A stretch of 53,693 nt of DNA from positions 1 to 53,693 of the forward strand of contig CAZROA010000056.1 in the NCBI GenBank assembly GCA_964601575.1, written 5' to 3'. Of the stretch, positions 1 through 7,728 are shown in pieces (the stretch's first letter is position 1; the number at the start of each line of letters is the position of its first letter). The notes beneath the pieces are model-generated. The model did not search any database and was not told where the DNA came from. It was given only the letters and a program-made list of their open reading frames with translations. Source of the DNA: CAZKEG01 sp964601575. GTDB lineage: Bacteria; Desulfobacterota; Thermodesulfobacteria; Thermodesulfobacteriales; Thermodesulfatatoraceae. The position numbers and the translations under genes are program-made.

Positions 1-951
1 GAAGAGCAGAAAAATCCTCTCCCACCCTATACCACCGACACTATCCTTCAGGATGCCCATCAACGGCTACGCCTGAGTACCAAGCAGACCATGGCCCTAC
101 TTCAGGAACTCTTTGAGTCCGGGCTCATCACCTACCATCGCACCGATTCGACTCGAGTCTCTGAGGCCGGGCGTTATCAAGTGGCCAAACCGTATATCAC
201 CGAACACTTTGGTGAAGAATTCTTCTACCCTCGGGGATGGGCAGAAGGTGGGGCGCATGAGGCCATCCGCCCCACCAGACCGAGGGAGGCCAAAGAACTC
301 CAGGCCATGATCGCTGCTGGCCTGCTCTCCTTAAGTGATGCAGACCGAGCCTTGAAGTTGTACGACCTAATCTTTCGCCGTTTTATGGCCAGCCAGATGC
401 GAGCTGCCAAAGTAGAAGTTTCGCATCTTCGCTTTATGGTCCCCTCGTATCAGTGGGAGGAAGAGATAGTCAGCACCATATTAGAGACTGGGTTTGAGAA
501 GATGTATCCAACCTTTGTTGTGATCAGTCTTCAGGCTGAGGAAAGACCAACCAAGCCCATGCTCCAGTTGGTCCCCAAAGTAGAGCTTTATACCGAGGGG
601 AGTCTGGTCCAGGAAATGAAACGTCGCGGGTTAGGACGTCCTTCCACCTATGCCGAGATCGTGACCACCCTGATCCAGCGTCGGTACGTCAAAGTGCTCA
701 AAGGCGGACGGCTCCTCCCGACCAAACTTGGCCGTGAGGTCTATCAATACTTAAAGAAGAACTTTCCCTCTCAGGTGGACGAAGAGCTTACCAGAAAATT
801 GGAAGAGGCCATGGACCTGATCGAGGCTGGAGAATTGGATTATCAAGAAGTGTTACGCGAAGCCTATGAAATTCGCCACCTCCTTGAAGAAGAAAAGGTC
901 GAACTATATCCAGAAGAAGAATTAAAACAGCATGTCGTTCATTGGGAATGA
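1..951 (+). CDS. rgy: Reverse gyrase, C-terminal topoisomerase part (partial at left edge)
   Basis: Reverse gyrase joins a helicase-like half to a type IA topoisomerase and puts positive supercoils into DNA; it is the protein most tightly linked to life at high temperature. The reading frame is open from base 1, so only the last 316 codons are present. Visible are PPYTTDTILQDA, then GLITYHRTDSTRVS, whose Tyr is the catalytic residue, and HEAIRPTRP. YHRTDST is the reverse-gyrase form; ordinary TopA usually has YMRTDS. A later GLGRPSTYAEIV motif is also typical of type IA enzymes. The helicase half must lie to the left, so fusion to it is inferred. The stop codon directly abuts the stop of the convergent regulator gene at 952. 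Confidence 0.88.
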   Translation, partial: EEQKNPLPPYTTDTILQDAHQRLRLSTKQTMALLQELFESGLITYHRTDSTRVSEAGRYQVAKPYITEHFGEEFFYPRGWAEGGAHEAIRPTRPREAKELQAMIAAGLLSLSDADRALKLYDLIFRRFMASQMRAAKVEVSHLRFMVPSYQWEEEIVSTILETGFEKMYPTFVVISLQAEERPTKPMLQLVPKVELYTEGSLVQEMKRRGLGRPSTYAEIVTTLIQRRYVKVLKGGRLLPTKLGREVYQYLKKNFPSQVDEELTRKLEEAMDLIEAGELDYQEVLREAYEIRHLLEEEKVELYPEEELKQHVVHWE

Positions 952-1578
952 TCAACTTGAGGTCTTTTGAAGGAGCTCCTTAGCGGCCTCGACGATGAGC
1001 CTGGCCAAGGCCTCTATCTTGATCCGACGCTTCCGGGCCTCGCGGCGGAGGAATTGCATGGCCTCCCCTTCTTTCATCCCATAAGCATCCATCAGGAAAC
1101 CCTTGGCCCTTTCGATATATTTACGGCCCTCTAACTTGGCCTTAAGATCTTCAATCTGACCTTCCAGGGTGTTGATCTCGTGACCTATGGCTTGGGCAAT
1201 CTCTATGGCGGAGACTAATTCATCGATTGAGACCGGCTTTAAGAGATAACCCACTACTCTGGCCTCTTTGGCCTGTCGTAAAAATTCTGGATCAGCAAAG
1301 GCGGTAATCAAGACAATAGGGGTAAAATGCTTTTCGTTTATACGGCGGGCGGCCTCAAGGCCATTCATAACCGGCATCTTGATGTCCATAAGGACAAGGT
1401 CAGGGGTGTGGGTAAGGGCCAGCTCCACGGCCTCCTGCCCATTGGTGGCCACCCCCACCAGTTCATAACCTTCTCGTTCCAAGGCCTCTTTTAAGGCTGA
1501 ACAAAGGGCTTGATCATCTTCAGCAAGTAAGATGCGGAAATTTTTAAATGTGCGGGTTGACGCAGGGTTAATAGCCAT
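952..1578 (-). CDS. Response regulator with ANTAR RNA-binding output domain
   Basis: A 208-residue two-domain regulator. Residues 14-130 form a receiver domain: acidic pocket E20/D21/D22, phosphoacceptor D65 in LVLMDIKMP, and K114 in YLLKP. A helical linker (about 128-145) leads to an ANTAR domain at about 145-200 (ERAKGFLMDAYGMKEGEA). ANTAR proteins of the AmiR/NasR/EutV type bind paired RNA hairpins and prevent transcription termination, so the target is probably an RNA leader rather than a promoter. No histidine kinase is adjacent. No Shine-Dalgarno is visible before the ATG. The gene begins 20 bases after the 3' end of tRNA-Gln on the same strand and may be transcribed from the tRNA promoter. 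It is convergent with reverse gyrase with no gap. Confidence 0.85.
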   Translation of the reverse strand: MAINPASTRTFKNFRILLAEDDQALCSALKEALEREGYELVGVATNGQEAVELALTHTPDLVLMDIKMPVMNGLEAARRINEKHFTPIVLITAFADPEFLRQAKEARVVGYLLKPVSIDELVSAIEIAQAIGHEINTLEGQIEDLKAKLEGRKYIERAKGFLMDAYGMKEGEAMQFLRREARKRRIKIEALARLIVEAAKELLQKTSS

Positions 1579-1598
1579 TTTTGGCAGAAATAAAAAGA

Positions 1599-1673
1599 TG
1601 GCTGGGGGACTAGGATTCGAACCTAGACCGGCGGGTCCAGAGCCCGCTGTCCTGCCGATTAGACGATCCCCCA
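1599..1673 (-). tRNA. tRNA-Gln (anticodon CTG), CCA encoded
   Basis: On the minus strand the seven-base acceptor strand TGGGGGA (ending at 1673) pairs with TCCCCCA, followed by discriminator G and an encoded CCA (1601-1599). The anticodon stem GCGGG/CCCGC encloses CTCTGGA, giving anticodon CTG for CAG glutamine codons. The T arm has TTCGAAT. It has its own promoter just upstream, and the ANTAR regulator gene follows 20 bases downstream. Confidence 0.95.
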
Positions 1674-1684
1674 GCGCTTAGAGA

Positions 1685-1713
1685 AAGATTAACGAATCAG
1701 GCTCGGGTGTCAA
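1685..1713 (-). promoter_or_regulatory. Probable sigma-70 type promoter of tRNA-Gln
   Basis: A perfect -35 TTGACA (1713-1708 on the minus strand) is followed after 17 bases by AATCTT (1690-1685), a weak -10. Transcription would start near 1678, a few bases before the tRNA. The same arrangement, with perfect TTGACA, precedes the other two tRNA genes of the window, which strengthens the call. Confidence 0.55.
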
Positions 1714-1716
1714 GGA

Positions 1717-2721
1717 TTAAGTCTTTAAGAGCAAGGCCTTTAGACGGAATTCTAGTTTGAAAGGGAGGGTCAAGCGATGCGATAACTGATAAGCCAGATG
1801 ATCAAGGAAAAAAAGGACCTTTTCAAAGTGTTTTTGGTCAATCTTCGGGAGATGGACCAAAAGCCTTACCCCTTCGGCCTCCCGGATAAAACTTACCGGG
1901 ACCTCCAGGGCATCGATCTTGAGGACCAATTCTTTCCGCTCATCCCGGGAAAGGGCCTCATAAATCTCCTCACACAACGGAGAAAAACCTAGCCTTTCTC
2001 CAGCCAAGAGAAAAGAAAAATTTTCCTCAGGTAGTTTCTCTGTAGTCGCCCGTTCGATGATGAAACGGATTTCAGAAAGACTATCCAGCCCGGTTTGGTA
2101 ACGGAGTTTGTTTTTCAAGACCTCGGCAGCCGGTAAGCGATAGGTCTCACCGTTTTCAAATTTTTCTAAGAATTCGGTAGGTGGAAGCCGTCTCTTAGAA
2201 GTAGGATAAGGAAGGATCTCCTGGACCTGGCGTAGGACCTCCTCAGAGACCCTAATCTGCCGAAATTCAACCAGACCAGCCTCTTTGATGGCTTCTTTCC
2301 AAAAGGCATCGCGTTCAAAATCACGACTACCGTAGTCGTATTCGTAATAAACGGCCTTTATTCCTGCCGAGGCAATGAGCTTCAGACAGACATAGCAAGG
2401 GGCCAGGGTACAATAGAGATCCGCCCCTTCCACTGAGATACCGAATCTCGCCGCCTGGGCAATGGCATTGGCTTCGGCATGGGTAGCACGGCAAAAATTG
2501 TATTTGTCAATGTCAGGGATACCCTTTTCCCGCCGGAAACAATAACCAGGGCCCCGGTCTGTACAGTGCCAAGCCCCTGGCATAGGACCATTGTAACCAG
2601 TGGCTAAAATACGTTTATCTTTGACGATTACCGCACCTGACGGGCGAGAATTACAACCAGACCTAAGGGCCACCATCTTGGCCAGGAGCATGAAATATTC
2701 ATGCCACGGGGCACGGTTCAT
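1717..2721 (-). CDS. dCMP/cytidine deaminase with a long C-terminal extension
   Basis: Residues 1-158 form a zinc-dependent deoxycytidylate deaminase of the ComEB type: zinc ligands and proton shuttle in HAE (81-83) and PCYVC (C109, C112), plus SGCNSRPSGAVIVKD and TGYNGPMPG near the start. Such enzymes turn dCMP into dUMP for dTTP synthesis and are normally about 150-180 residues. Here the protein continues to 334 residues. The extra 175 residues (about 160-334) contain no motif I recognise; they are charged and probably alpha/beta. The ATG overlaps the glyA stop by four bases (ATGA). SHMT makes the methylene-folate used by thymidylate synthase, so the pairing with glyA fits dTMP supply. The deaminase call is firm; the role of the extension is unknown. 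Confidence 0.85.
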   Translation of the reverse strand: MNRAPWHEYFMLLAKMVALRSGCNSRPSGAVIVKDKRILATGYNGPMPGAWHCTDRGPGYCFRREKGIPDIDKYNFCRATHAEANAIAQAARFGISVEGADLYCTLAPCYVCLKLIASAGIKAVYYEYDYGSRDFERDAFWKEAIKEAGLVEFRQIRVSEEVLRQVQEILPYPTSKRRLPPTEFLEKFENGETYRLPAAEVLKNKLRYQTGLDSLSEIRFIIERATTEKLPEENFSFLLAGERLGFSPLCEEIYEALSRDERKELVLKIDALEVPVSFIREAEGVRLLVHLPKIDQKHFEKVLFFLDHLAYQLSHRLTLPFKLEFRLKALLLKT

Positions 2722-3977
2722 GGGGCAAACTCAGCCTGTAATTCAGAATAAAGCGGGTATTCTTCGCAAAGCTTGCCCACCTTTTGGCGAATGTCTTTGA
2801 TCAAGGCCTCATCTTGGGGATTATTTAAAACGGCTACCATCCATTCACCCACTTCCTCGATCTCCCTTTCTCGAAGCCCACGGGTGGTTACCCCCGGCGT
2901 ACCGATACGAATCCCACTGGTCACTTTGGGTGGTAAGGGATCAAAGGGAATGGCATTTTTGTTGACCGTGATCCCGGCCTTCTCTAGAGCTTGTTCAGCC
3001 TCGGCCCCGGTAAGACCATGACCAGTGAGATCAACCAGGATCAGATGATTGTCTGTCCCACCAGAGACCAGGCGGAAGCCATGGACCTTAAGCACTTCAG
3101 CCAAGGCCTTGGCATTGGCCACCACTTGCTGTTGGTAGGTCTTAAACTCAGGGGCTAAGGCCTCTTTAAAACAAACGGCCTTGGCAGCAATGATGTTCAT
3201 ATGCGGACCACCCTGAATTCCGGGAAAGATGGTCTTGTCGATCAACTTGGCGTAACGCTCCTTGGCCAGGATAAACCCACCTCGCGGGCCACGAAGGGTC
3301 TTGTGGGTGGTGGAGGTCACAAAATCGGCAAAAGGTACTGGTGAAGGATGAATCCCCGCCGCTATCAAGCCGGCAATATGGGCCATATCAACCATGAGAT
3401 AGGCCCCGACCTCCTGGGCGATGGTATAAAAGGCTTCAAAGTCGATCACTCGCGGATAAGCACTGGCCCCAGCGACAATCATACGCGGTTTGTGTTTCAG
3501 GGCCAGCTCCCGAACAGTATCGTAATTGATGGTCTCGGTCTCTTTTTCCACACCGTAGTGGACGATCTGATAAAGTTTTCCCGAAAAATTGACCTTGGCC
3601 CCGTGGGAAAGGTGCCCTCCATGGGCCAAATTCATAGAAAGAATAGTGTCTCCGGGCTCAAGTACGGCAAAATAGACACCCATATTGGCCTGGGTTCCGG
3701 AATGGGGTTGAACATTGGCGTACTCCGCCCCAAAGAGGACCTTGAGCCGCTCCACCGCCAGTTCTTCTACTCGGTCCACAAATTGACACCCGCCATAATA
3801 ACGCCGATCAGGATAGCCCTCGGCGTATTTGTTCATGAGGACTGAACCCTCGGCCTCCATAACCGCTGGAGAGGCAAAGTTTTCCGAGGCGATCATCTCT
3901 AATTGACCGCTTTGGCGACGGAGTTCTTGGCCGACCAGTTTAAAAATTTCAGGATCTTTCTCTTTGAGAAAACGCAT
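2718..3977 (-). CDS. glyA: Serine hydroxymethyltransferase
   Basis: Interconverts serine plus tetrahydrofolate with glycine plus 5,10-methylene-tetrahydrofolate in the cytoplasm, with pyridoxal phosphate. At 419 residues it has the usual length. The N-terminal MIASENFASPAVMEAEGS and YPDRRYYGG motifs are present, as are PLP-pocket residues in VDMAHIAGL (D197, H200) and the Schiff-base lysine K226 in TTHKTLRGPRGG. The gene sits between rpiB (one base between rpiB stop and glyA start) and the deaminase gene, which it overlaps by four bases, so translation is probably coupled along this minus-strand operon. Confidence 0.97.
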   Translation of the reverse strand: MRFLKEKDPEIFKLVGQELRRQSGQLEMIASENFASPAVMEAEGSVLMNKYAEGYPDRRYYGGCQFVDRVEELAVERLKVLFGAEYANVQPHSGTQANMGVYFAVLEPGDTILSMNLAHGGHLSHGAKVNFSGKLYQIVHYGVEKETETINYDTVRELALKHKPRMIVAGASAYPRVIDFEAFYTIAQEVGAYLMVDMAHIAGLIAAGIHPSPVPFADFVTSTTHKTLRGPRGGFILAKERYAKLIDKTIFPGIQGGPHMNIIAAKAVCFKEALAPEFKTYQQQVVANAKALAEVLKVHGFRLVSGGTDNHLILVDLTGHGLTGAEAEQALEKAGITVNKNAIPFDPLPPKVTSGIRIGTPGVTTRGLREREIEEVGEWMVAVLNNPQDEALIKDIRQKVGKLCEEYPLYSELQAEFAP

Positions 3978-3978
3978 C

Positions 3979-4425
3979 TTAGGCCTCTTCCCCCCAGATA
4001 TTGTCGATCATCTTGACCCGACGTTCATGCCTTCCGCCTTCAAAAGGGGTCTCCAAAAAGACCTTGACCATCTCCAAGGCCAAAATATCGCCGATGACCC
4101 GTCCTCCCAAGACCAAGATATTGGCATCATTATGGAGACGAGCCATGCGCGTCGTAAAGAGTTCATGACAAAGGGCCGCCCTGATCCCAGGCACCCGATT
4201 GGCCACCATACTCATCCCAAGACCGGTGCCGCAGATGAGGACTCCCCTTTGTGCCTCGCCCTTGGCCACGGTTTGAGCTACCTTGGCCCCGTAAACCGGA
4301 TAATCCACCGAGTCTTTGGAATGACACCCCAAATCAAGAACTTCATGACCAAGGGAGGTAAGAAGATCCTTGACCTTCTCTTTGAGCTCAAAGCCTGCGT
4401 GATCGCAACCAATGGCCACTTTCAT
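3979..4425 (-). CDS. rpiB: Ribose-5-phosphate isomerase B
   Basis: Interconverts ribose 5-phosphate and ribulose 5-phosphate in the non-oxidative pentose phosphate pathway. The 148-residue protein has the LacAB/RpiB family marks: GCDHAG at the N-terminus (D8, H9), the catalytic cysteine C65 in LICGTGLGMS, and GGRVIGDILA followed by FEGGRHERRVKMI, the phosphate-binding arginines. It lies two bases after fabF and one base before glyA. rpiB beside glyA is a common order in bacteria, in line with joint supply of nucleotide precursors. Confidence 0.95.
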   Translation of the reverse strand: MKVAIGCDHAGFELKEKVKDLLTSLGHEVLDLGCHSKDSVDYPVYGAKVAQTVAKGEAQRGVLICGTGLGMSMVANRVPGIRAALCHELFTTRMARLHNDANILVLGGRVIGDILALEMVKVFLETPFEGGRHERRVKMIDNIWGEEA

Positions 4426-4427
4426 TT

Positions 4428-5672
4428 CTATTCCTCAAAGGCCCTGAAGATCAAGACGGCATTGGTCCCGCCAAAACCAAAGGAATTCGACATAGCCACC
4501 CTGACCTTGGCCTTACGGGCCTGATTAGGTACATAGTCCAGATCGCATTCTGGATCAGGTTCTTCGTAATTTATGGTCGGAGGGATGACCCCCTCGGTAA
4601 TGGTCTTCACCGTAAAGACTGCCTCTACTCCACCGGCTCCACCAAGCAGATGACCGGTCATGGACTTGGTAGAAGAGACCGGGATCTCTTTGGCCCGTTC
4701 TTTAAAGACCCGCTTCAAGGCCTTGGTCTCAGCAGCATCGTTTAACGGCGTACTCGTCCCATGGGCGTTTATGTAATCGATGTCTTTGTACGAGAGGCCA
4801 GCGTCTTTCAAGGCCAGCTCCATACATTCGGCGGCCCCTTCACCATCTGGAGAAGGGGCGGTCATGTGATAGGCATCGGCATTAAGGCCATAACCCACCA
4901 CTTCGGCATAGATCTTGGCCCCACGTTCAAGGGCATGTTCTAGGCTCTCTAAGATCAAGACCCCGGCCCCTTCGGCGATGACAAACCCATCCCGTTTGGC
5001 ATCAAAGGGGCGGCTGGCCTTTTCTGGTTCGTCGTTAAAATGCGTAGAAAGGGCCTTCATAACCGTGAAACCAGCCACCGTAAGAGGGGTGATCAAACCT
5101 TCGGTGCCACCGCAGATCATGATCTCCCCTCGGCCCTCTCGAATAAGCCTCAAGGCCTCGCCGATGGCGTGGCTGCCCGCGGCACAGGCCGTACATATAG
5201 CCACATTAGGCCCCTTGGCCCCGTGGAGGATGGCGATCTGGCCGGCGGCAAGGTTTGGAATGATCATCGGGATAAAAAACGGCGTCACTCGGCGCCAACC
5301 ACGCTCCTGGAGGATCGGGGTATAACGTTCTACCGTGCCCACACCTCCCATGCCGACACCGATGATCACCCCCGCTCTCTCCCCCAAGGAACGGCCTGAA
5401 AGCCCAGCGTCTTCCAAGGCCTCTTGGGTGGCGGCTATGGCGTACTGGATAAAGAGGTCGACCCGGGAGACGAGTTTTTTGGGCATAAAATCTTCGGGCT
5501 TAAACCCTTTGACCTCACCAGCTACACGACTTGCGTAACCAGTGGCATCGAACTTGGTAATAGGCCCGATGCCAGAACGACCGGCAACAAGCGCCTCCCA
5601 AGAGTCCTTGACCCCTATACCGACCGGGGTCACCGCCCCTAGACCGGTGACAACGACCCTTCTCTTATCCAC
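4428..5672 (-). CDS. fabF: 3-oxoacyl-ACP synthase II
   Basis: The condensing enzyme of fatty-acid elongation: it joins malonyl-ACP to a growing acyl-ACP with loss of CO2. The 414-residue protein carries the full Cys-His-His triad: C163 in CTACAAGSH, H304 in NAHGTSTPLND and H341 in SMTGHLLGGAGG. The C-terminus has the usual SNSFGFGGTNA. Its ATG touches the acpP stop by one base, so the acyl carrier protein and its main partner are translationally linked. It is preceded by fabG and acpP and followed by rpiB and glyA. Confidence 0.97.
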   Translation of the reverse strand: MDKRRVVVTGLGAVTPVGIGVKDSWEALVAGRSGIGPITKFDATGYASRVAGEVKGFKPEDFMPKKLVSRVDLFIQYAIAATQEALEDAGLSGRSLGERAGVIIGVGMGGVGTVERYTPILQERGWRRVTPFFIPMIIPNLAAGQIAILHGAKGPNVAICTACAAGSHAIGEALRLIREGRGEIMICGGTEGLITPLTVAGFTVMKALSTHFNDEPEKASRPFDAKRDGFVIAEGAGVLILESLEHALERGAKIYAEVVGYGLNADAYHMTAPSPDGEGAAECMELALKDAGLSYKDIDYINAHGTSTPLNDAAETKALKRVFKERAKEIPVSSTKSMTGHLLGGAGGVEAVFTVKTITEGVIPPTINYEEPDPECDLDYVPNQARKAKVRVAMSNSFGFGGTNAVLIFRAFEE

Positions 5673-5911
5673 TAGGCCTCTCCCTTCTGGGCTTTTACGT
5701 AATCAATGACGTCCTTTACCGTGCGCAGCTTCTCCGCCTCTTCGTCAGAGATCTCCATCCCAAAGGCTTCTTCCATGGCCATGACTAATTCTACCAAATC
5801 AAGCGAGTCCGCCCCTAGATCATCGACAAAGGATGCCTCAGGTTTGACTTTGTCCCGCGGGACATTGAGTTTTTCGACGATGATATCCACCACTTTTTCT
5901 TCAATAGACAT
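5672..5911 (-). CDS. acpP: Acyl carrier protein
   Basis: Small acidic four-helix carrier (79 residues) for acyl chains in fatty-acid and LPS lipid synthesis. The phosphopantetheine attachment site is S36 in the canonical DLGADSLDLVEL. A strong AAAAGGAGG ribosome site precedes the ATG. A promoter-like pair and a tandem heptamer lie in the gap between this gene and fabG, so acpP may have its own transcript in addition to read-through from fabG, which suits the high ACP levels cells need. Confidence 0.97.
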   Translation of the reverse strand: MSIEEKVVDIIVEKLNVPRDKVKPEASFVDDLGADSLDLVELVMAMEEAFGMEISDEEAEKLRTVKDVIDYVKAQKGEA

Positions 5912-5931
5912 AACAGCCTCCTTTTAGGGTG

Positions 5932-5945
5932 ATGGTCAATGGTCA
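5932..5945. repeat. Tandem ATGGTCA heptamer in the acpP leader
   Basis: Two perfect head-to-tail copies of ATGGTCA (5932-5938 and 5939-5945 on the plus strand), which would lie at or just after the predicted transcription start of acpP (about 5948, minus strand). The position suits a regulator site, but two short copies can arise by chance. Confidence 0.35.
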
Positions 5946-5954
5946 GGATGCCTC

Positions 5955-5983
5955 TTTTTACCGAAGGCTTAAGGTTCTTTCAA
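5955..5983 (-). promoter_or_regulatory. Candidate promoter of acpP-fabF
   Basis: On the minus strand TTGAAA (5983-5978) and TAAAAA (5960-5955) are separated by exactly 17 bases, five and four matches to the sigma-70 boxes. The pair begins two bases upstream of the fabG stop codon and gives a leader of about 35 bases for acpP. Confidence 0.45.
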
Positions 5984-5984
5984 G

Positions 5985-6728
5985 TTACATATACAATCCA
6001 CCGTTGACGTGGATCACCGCCCCGGTGATATAAGAGGCCTCCTCTGAGGCCAAAAAGACCACCGCCGGGGCCACTTCTTCGGGTTTGCCCACCCGTCCCA
6101 TAGGGATCTGGGCGATGAGGGCCTCTTTTATCTTCTCTGGGATCTTGGCCGTCATGTCGGTTTCGATGTAGCCCGGGGCCACGGCATTGACTGTCACCCC
6201 GCGGGTGGCCACTTCCCGGGCCAAAGATTTGGTAAAACCGATCAAACCGGCCTTAGAGGCGGCGTAATTCGTCTGGCCAATATTTCCGGAAAAGGCAATC
6301 ACCGAAGAGATGTTGATGATACGCCCAAAACGACGTTTGAGCATGGATTGAAGCACAACCTTGGTGCAATTAAAGGCCCCCTTGAGATTAATCTCAAGGA
6401 CCCGATCCCAGTCTCCTTCCTTTAGGCGGAGAAAGAGGGTGTCTTTGGTCACCCCGGCATTGTTAACCAGGATATCTATCGGCCCCAAGGCCTCTACCCC
6501 TTGTTTGATGGCCTCTTCTACTTCGGAGAAACGACTGACGTCAAACTTGAGGGCCACCGCCCGCCGCCCCATGCCCTGAATGGCCTGGACCACCTCTTGG
6601 GCCGCAGCCTCAGAGGAGGCGTAATTGACCATAACGTCCGCTCCAGCCCGAGCTAAGGCCAGGGCTATCGCCCGACCAATACCTCTGGAAGCCCCGGTGA
6701 CTAAGGCCACTTTATTCTCAAGATTCAT
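5985..6728 (-). CDS. fabG: 3-oxoacyl-ACP reductase
   Basis: NADPH-dependent reduction of 3-oxoacyl-ACP to 3-hydroxyacyl-ACP, the first reductive step of each elongation round. A 247-residue short-chain dehydrogenase with the TGASRGIGRA nucleotide-binding loop (11-20), NNAG at 89-92 and the catalytic S142, Y155 and K159 (YAASK). The C-terminus ITGAVIHVNGGLYM is typical of FabG rather than of other short-chain dehydrogenases. It overlaps the end of etfA by 11 bases, so the fatty-acid genes are physically coupled to the electron-transfer-flavoprotein genes. Confidence 0.95.
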   Translation of the reverse strand: MNLENKVALVTGASRGIGRAIALALARAGADVMVNYASSEAAAQEVVQAIQGMGRRAVALKFDVSRFSEVEEAIKQGVEALGPIDILVNNAGVTKDTLFLRLKEGDWDRVLEINLKGAFNCTKVVLQSMLKRRFGRIINISSVIAFSGNIGQTNYAASKAGLIGFTKSLAREVATRGVTVNAVAPGYIETDMTAKIPEKIKEALIAQIPMGRVGKPEEVAPAVVFLASEEASYITGAVIHVNGGLYM

Positions 6729-7728
6729 GCTCTACTCCTTTCAGGTCTTTTAGACGCTGGATGAGGCGCGGAAGGATCTCTCGGGCATCACCAACCACGG
6801 CGATGTCCGCCCGTTGCATAAGAGGTGCTTCAGGATCGATGTTTACCGCTACCATGGTCCCCACCCCTTGGAGACCGACCACATGGTGCAAGGCCCCGGA
6901 GATACCAAAACCTATGTAAACTTTAGGAGAGACCGAAACCCCGCTGACCCCAATCATATGGTCTTCTGAAATCCAGCCTATATGGCAGACCGGCCTGGTA
7001 GCCCCCACGGCGCCTTTTACTAATTCAGCCAACTCAAAGAGCCTTTCAAAGACCTTTTTGTTTCCTAAGCCACGCCCTCCAGCCACGATCACCTTGGCCT
7101 TGGTAAGATCTACCGCCTTTTGGGGGGCCTTTTTTCTTTCGAGGACCTGGATCTTGGTCTCCAAGAGTTCAGGGGTGAGCTCAACCCGAATGACCTCCCC
7201 AGTCCGCCCAGCGGTCTTTTCCACCGGCCTGAAGACCCCAGGCCTTACCGTGGCCATTTGGGGCTTGGTCAAGGAGATGATGCGGGCCATGACGTTTTCC
7301 CCAAAAGAAGGTCTGATCTGGATCAAGGCCCGATCTTCTTGGCGAATTTCAAAGGCTATACAATGGGCGGTGAGACCGAGCTTGAGTAAGCCTGCCACCC
7401 GTGGGGCCAAAGCCTGCCCTACGGCTGTAGCCCCAAAGAGCATTATTTCCGGCCTGGAATCCTCAAGGATTTTGGCCACAATACGGCTGTAAACGTCATC
7501 GAGGAAATCAGCCAGCCGCGGATCAAGGGCCATAAAGACTCGATCAGCCCCGAATTCGATGAGCCCTCGGGCCTCGGACTCGGCCTCCGGGGGGCCAAGG
7601 AAGATGACCGAAAGCGAAACCCCCAGCTCATCTGCCAGGCGACGTCCTTCGTTTAGAAGTTCATAGGTGACTCGATGAACGCTCTCTCCGGTCCATTCGC
7701 CAAAGACACATACTCCTTGATAACTCAT
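6718..7728 (-). CDS. etfA: Electron transfer flavoprotein, alpha subunit
   Basis: The 336-residue FAD-binding subunit of an electron-transfer flavoprotein, which shuttles electrons between acyl-CoA dehydrogenases and other carriers. The N-terminal half is the Rossmann-like Etf domain. The C-terminal FAD domain has KVIVAGGRGLGNKK, IGVSGVSVSPKVYIGFGISGALHHVVG and VAVNIDPEAPLMQRADIAVVGD, all diagnostic of EtfA. No extra ferredoxin domain is fused. It follows etfB with a one-base overlap and precedes fabG. Whether the pair is of the bifurcating kind cannot be settled by eye. Confidence 0.93.
   Translation of the reverse strand: MSYQGVCVFGEWTGESVHRVTYELLNEGRRLADELGVSLSVIFLGPPEAESEARGLIEFGADRVFMALDPRLADFLDDVYSRIVAKILEDSRPEIMLFGATAVGQALAPRVAGLLKLGLTAHCIAFEIRQEDRALIQIRPSFGENVMARIISLTKPQMATVRPGVFRPVEKTAGRTGEVIRVELTPELLETKIQVLERKKAPQKAVDLTKAKVIVAGGRGLGNKKVFERLFELAELVKGAVGATRPVCHIGWISEDHMIGVSGVSVSPKVYIGFGISGALHHVVGLQGVGTMVAVNIDPEAPLMQRADIAVVGDAREILPRLIQRLKDLKGVEHES

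Noticed and set aside
3348..3845. Open frame on the plus strand opposite glyA
   Set aside because: Shadow of glyA, which has the complete PLP-site motifs; no ribosome site or family resemblance.
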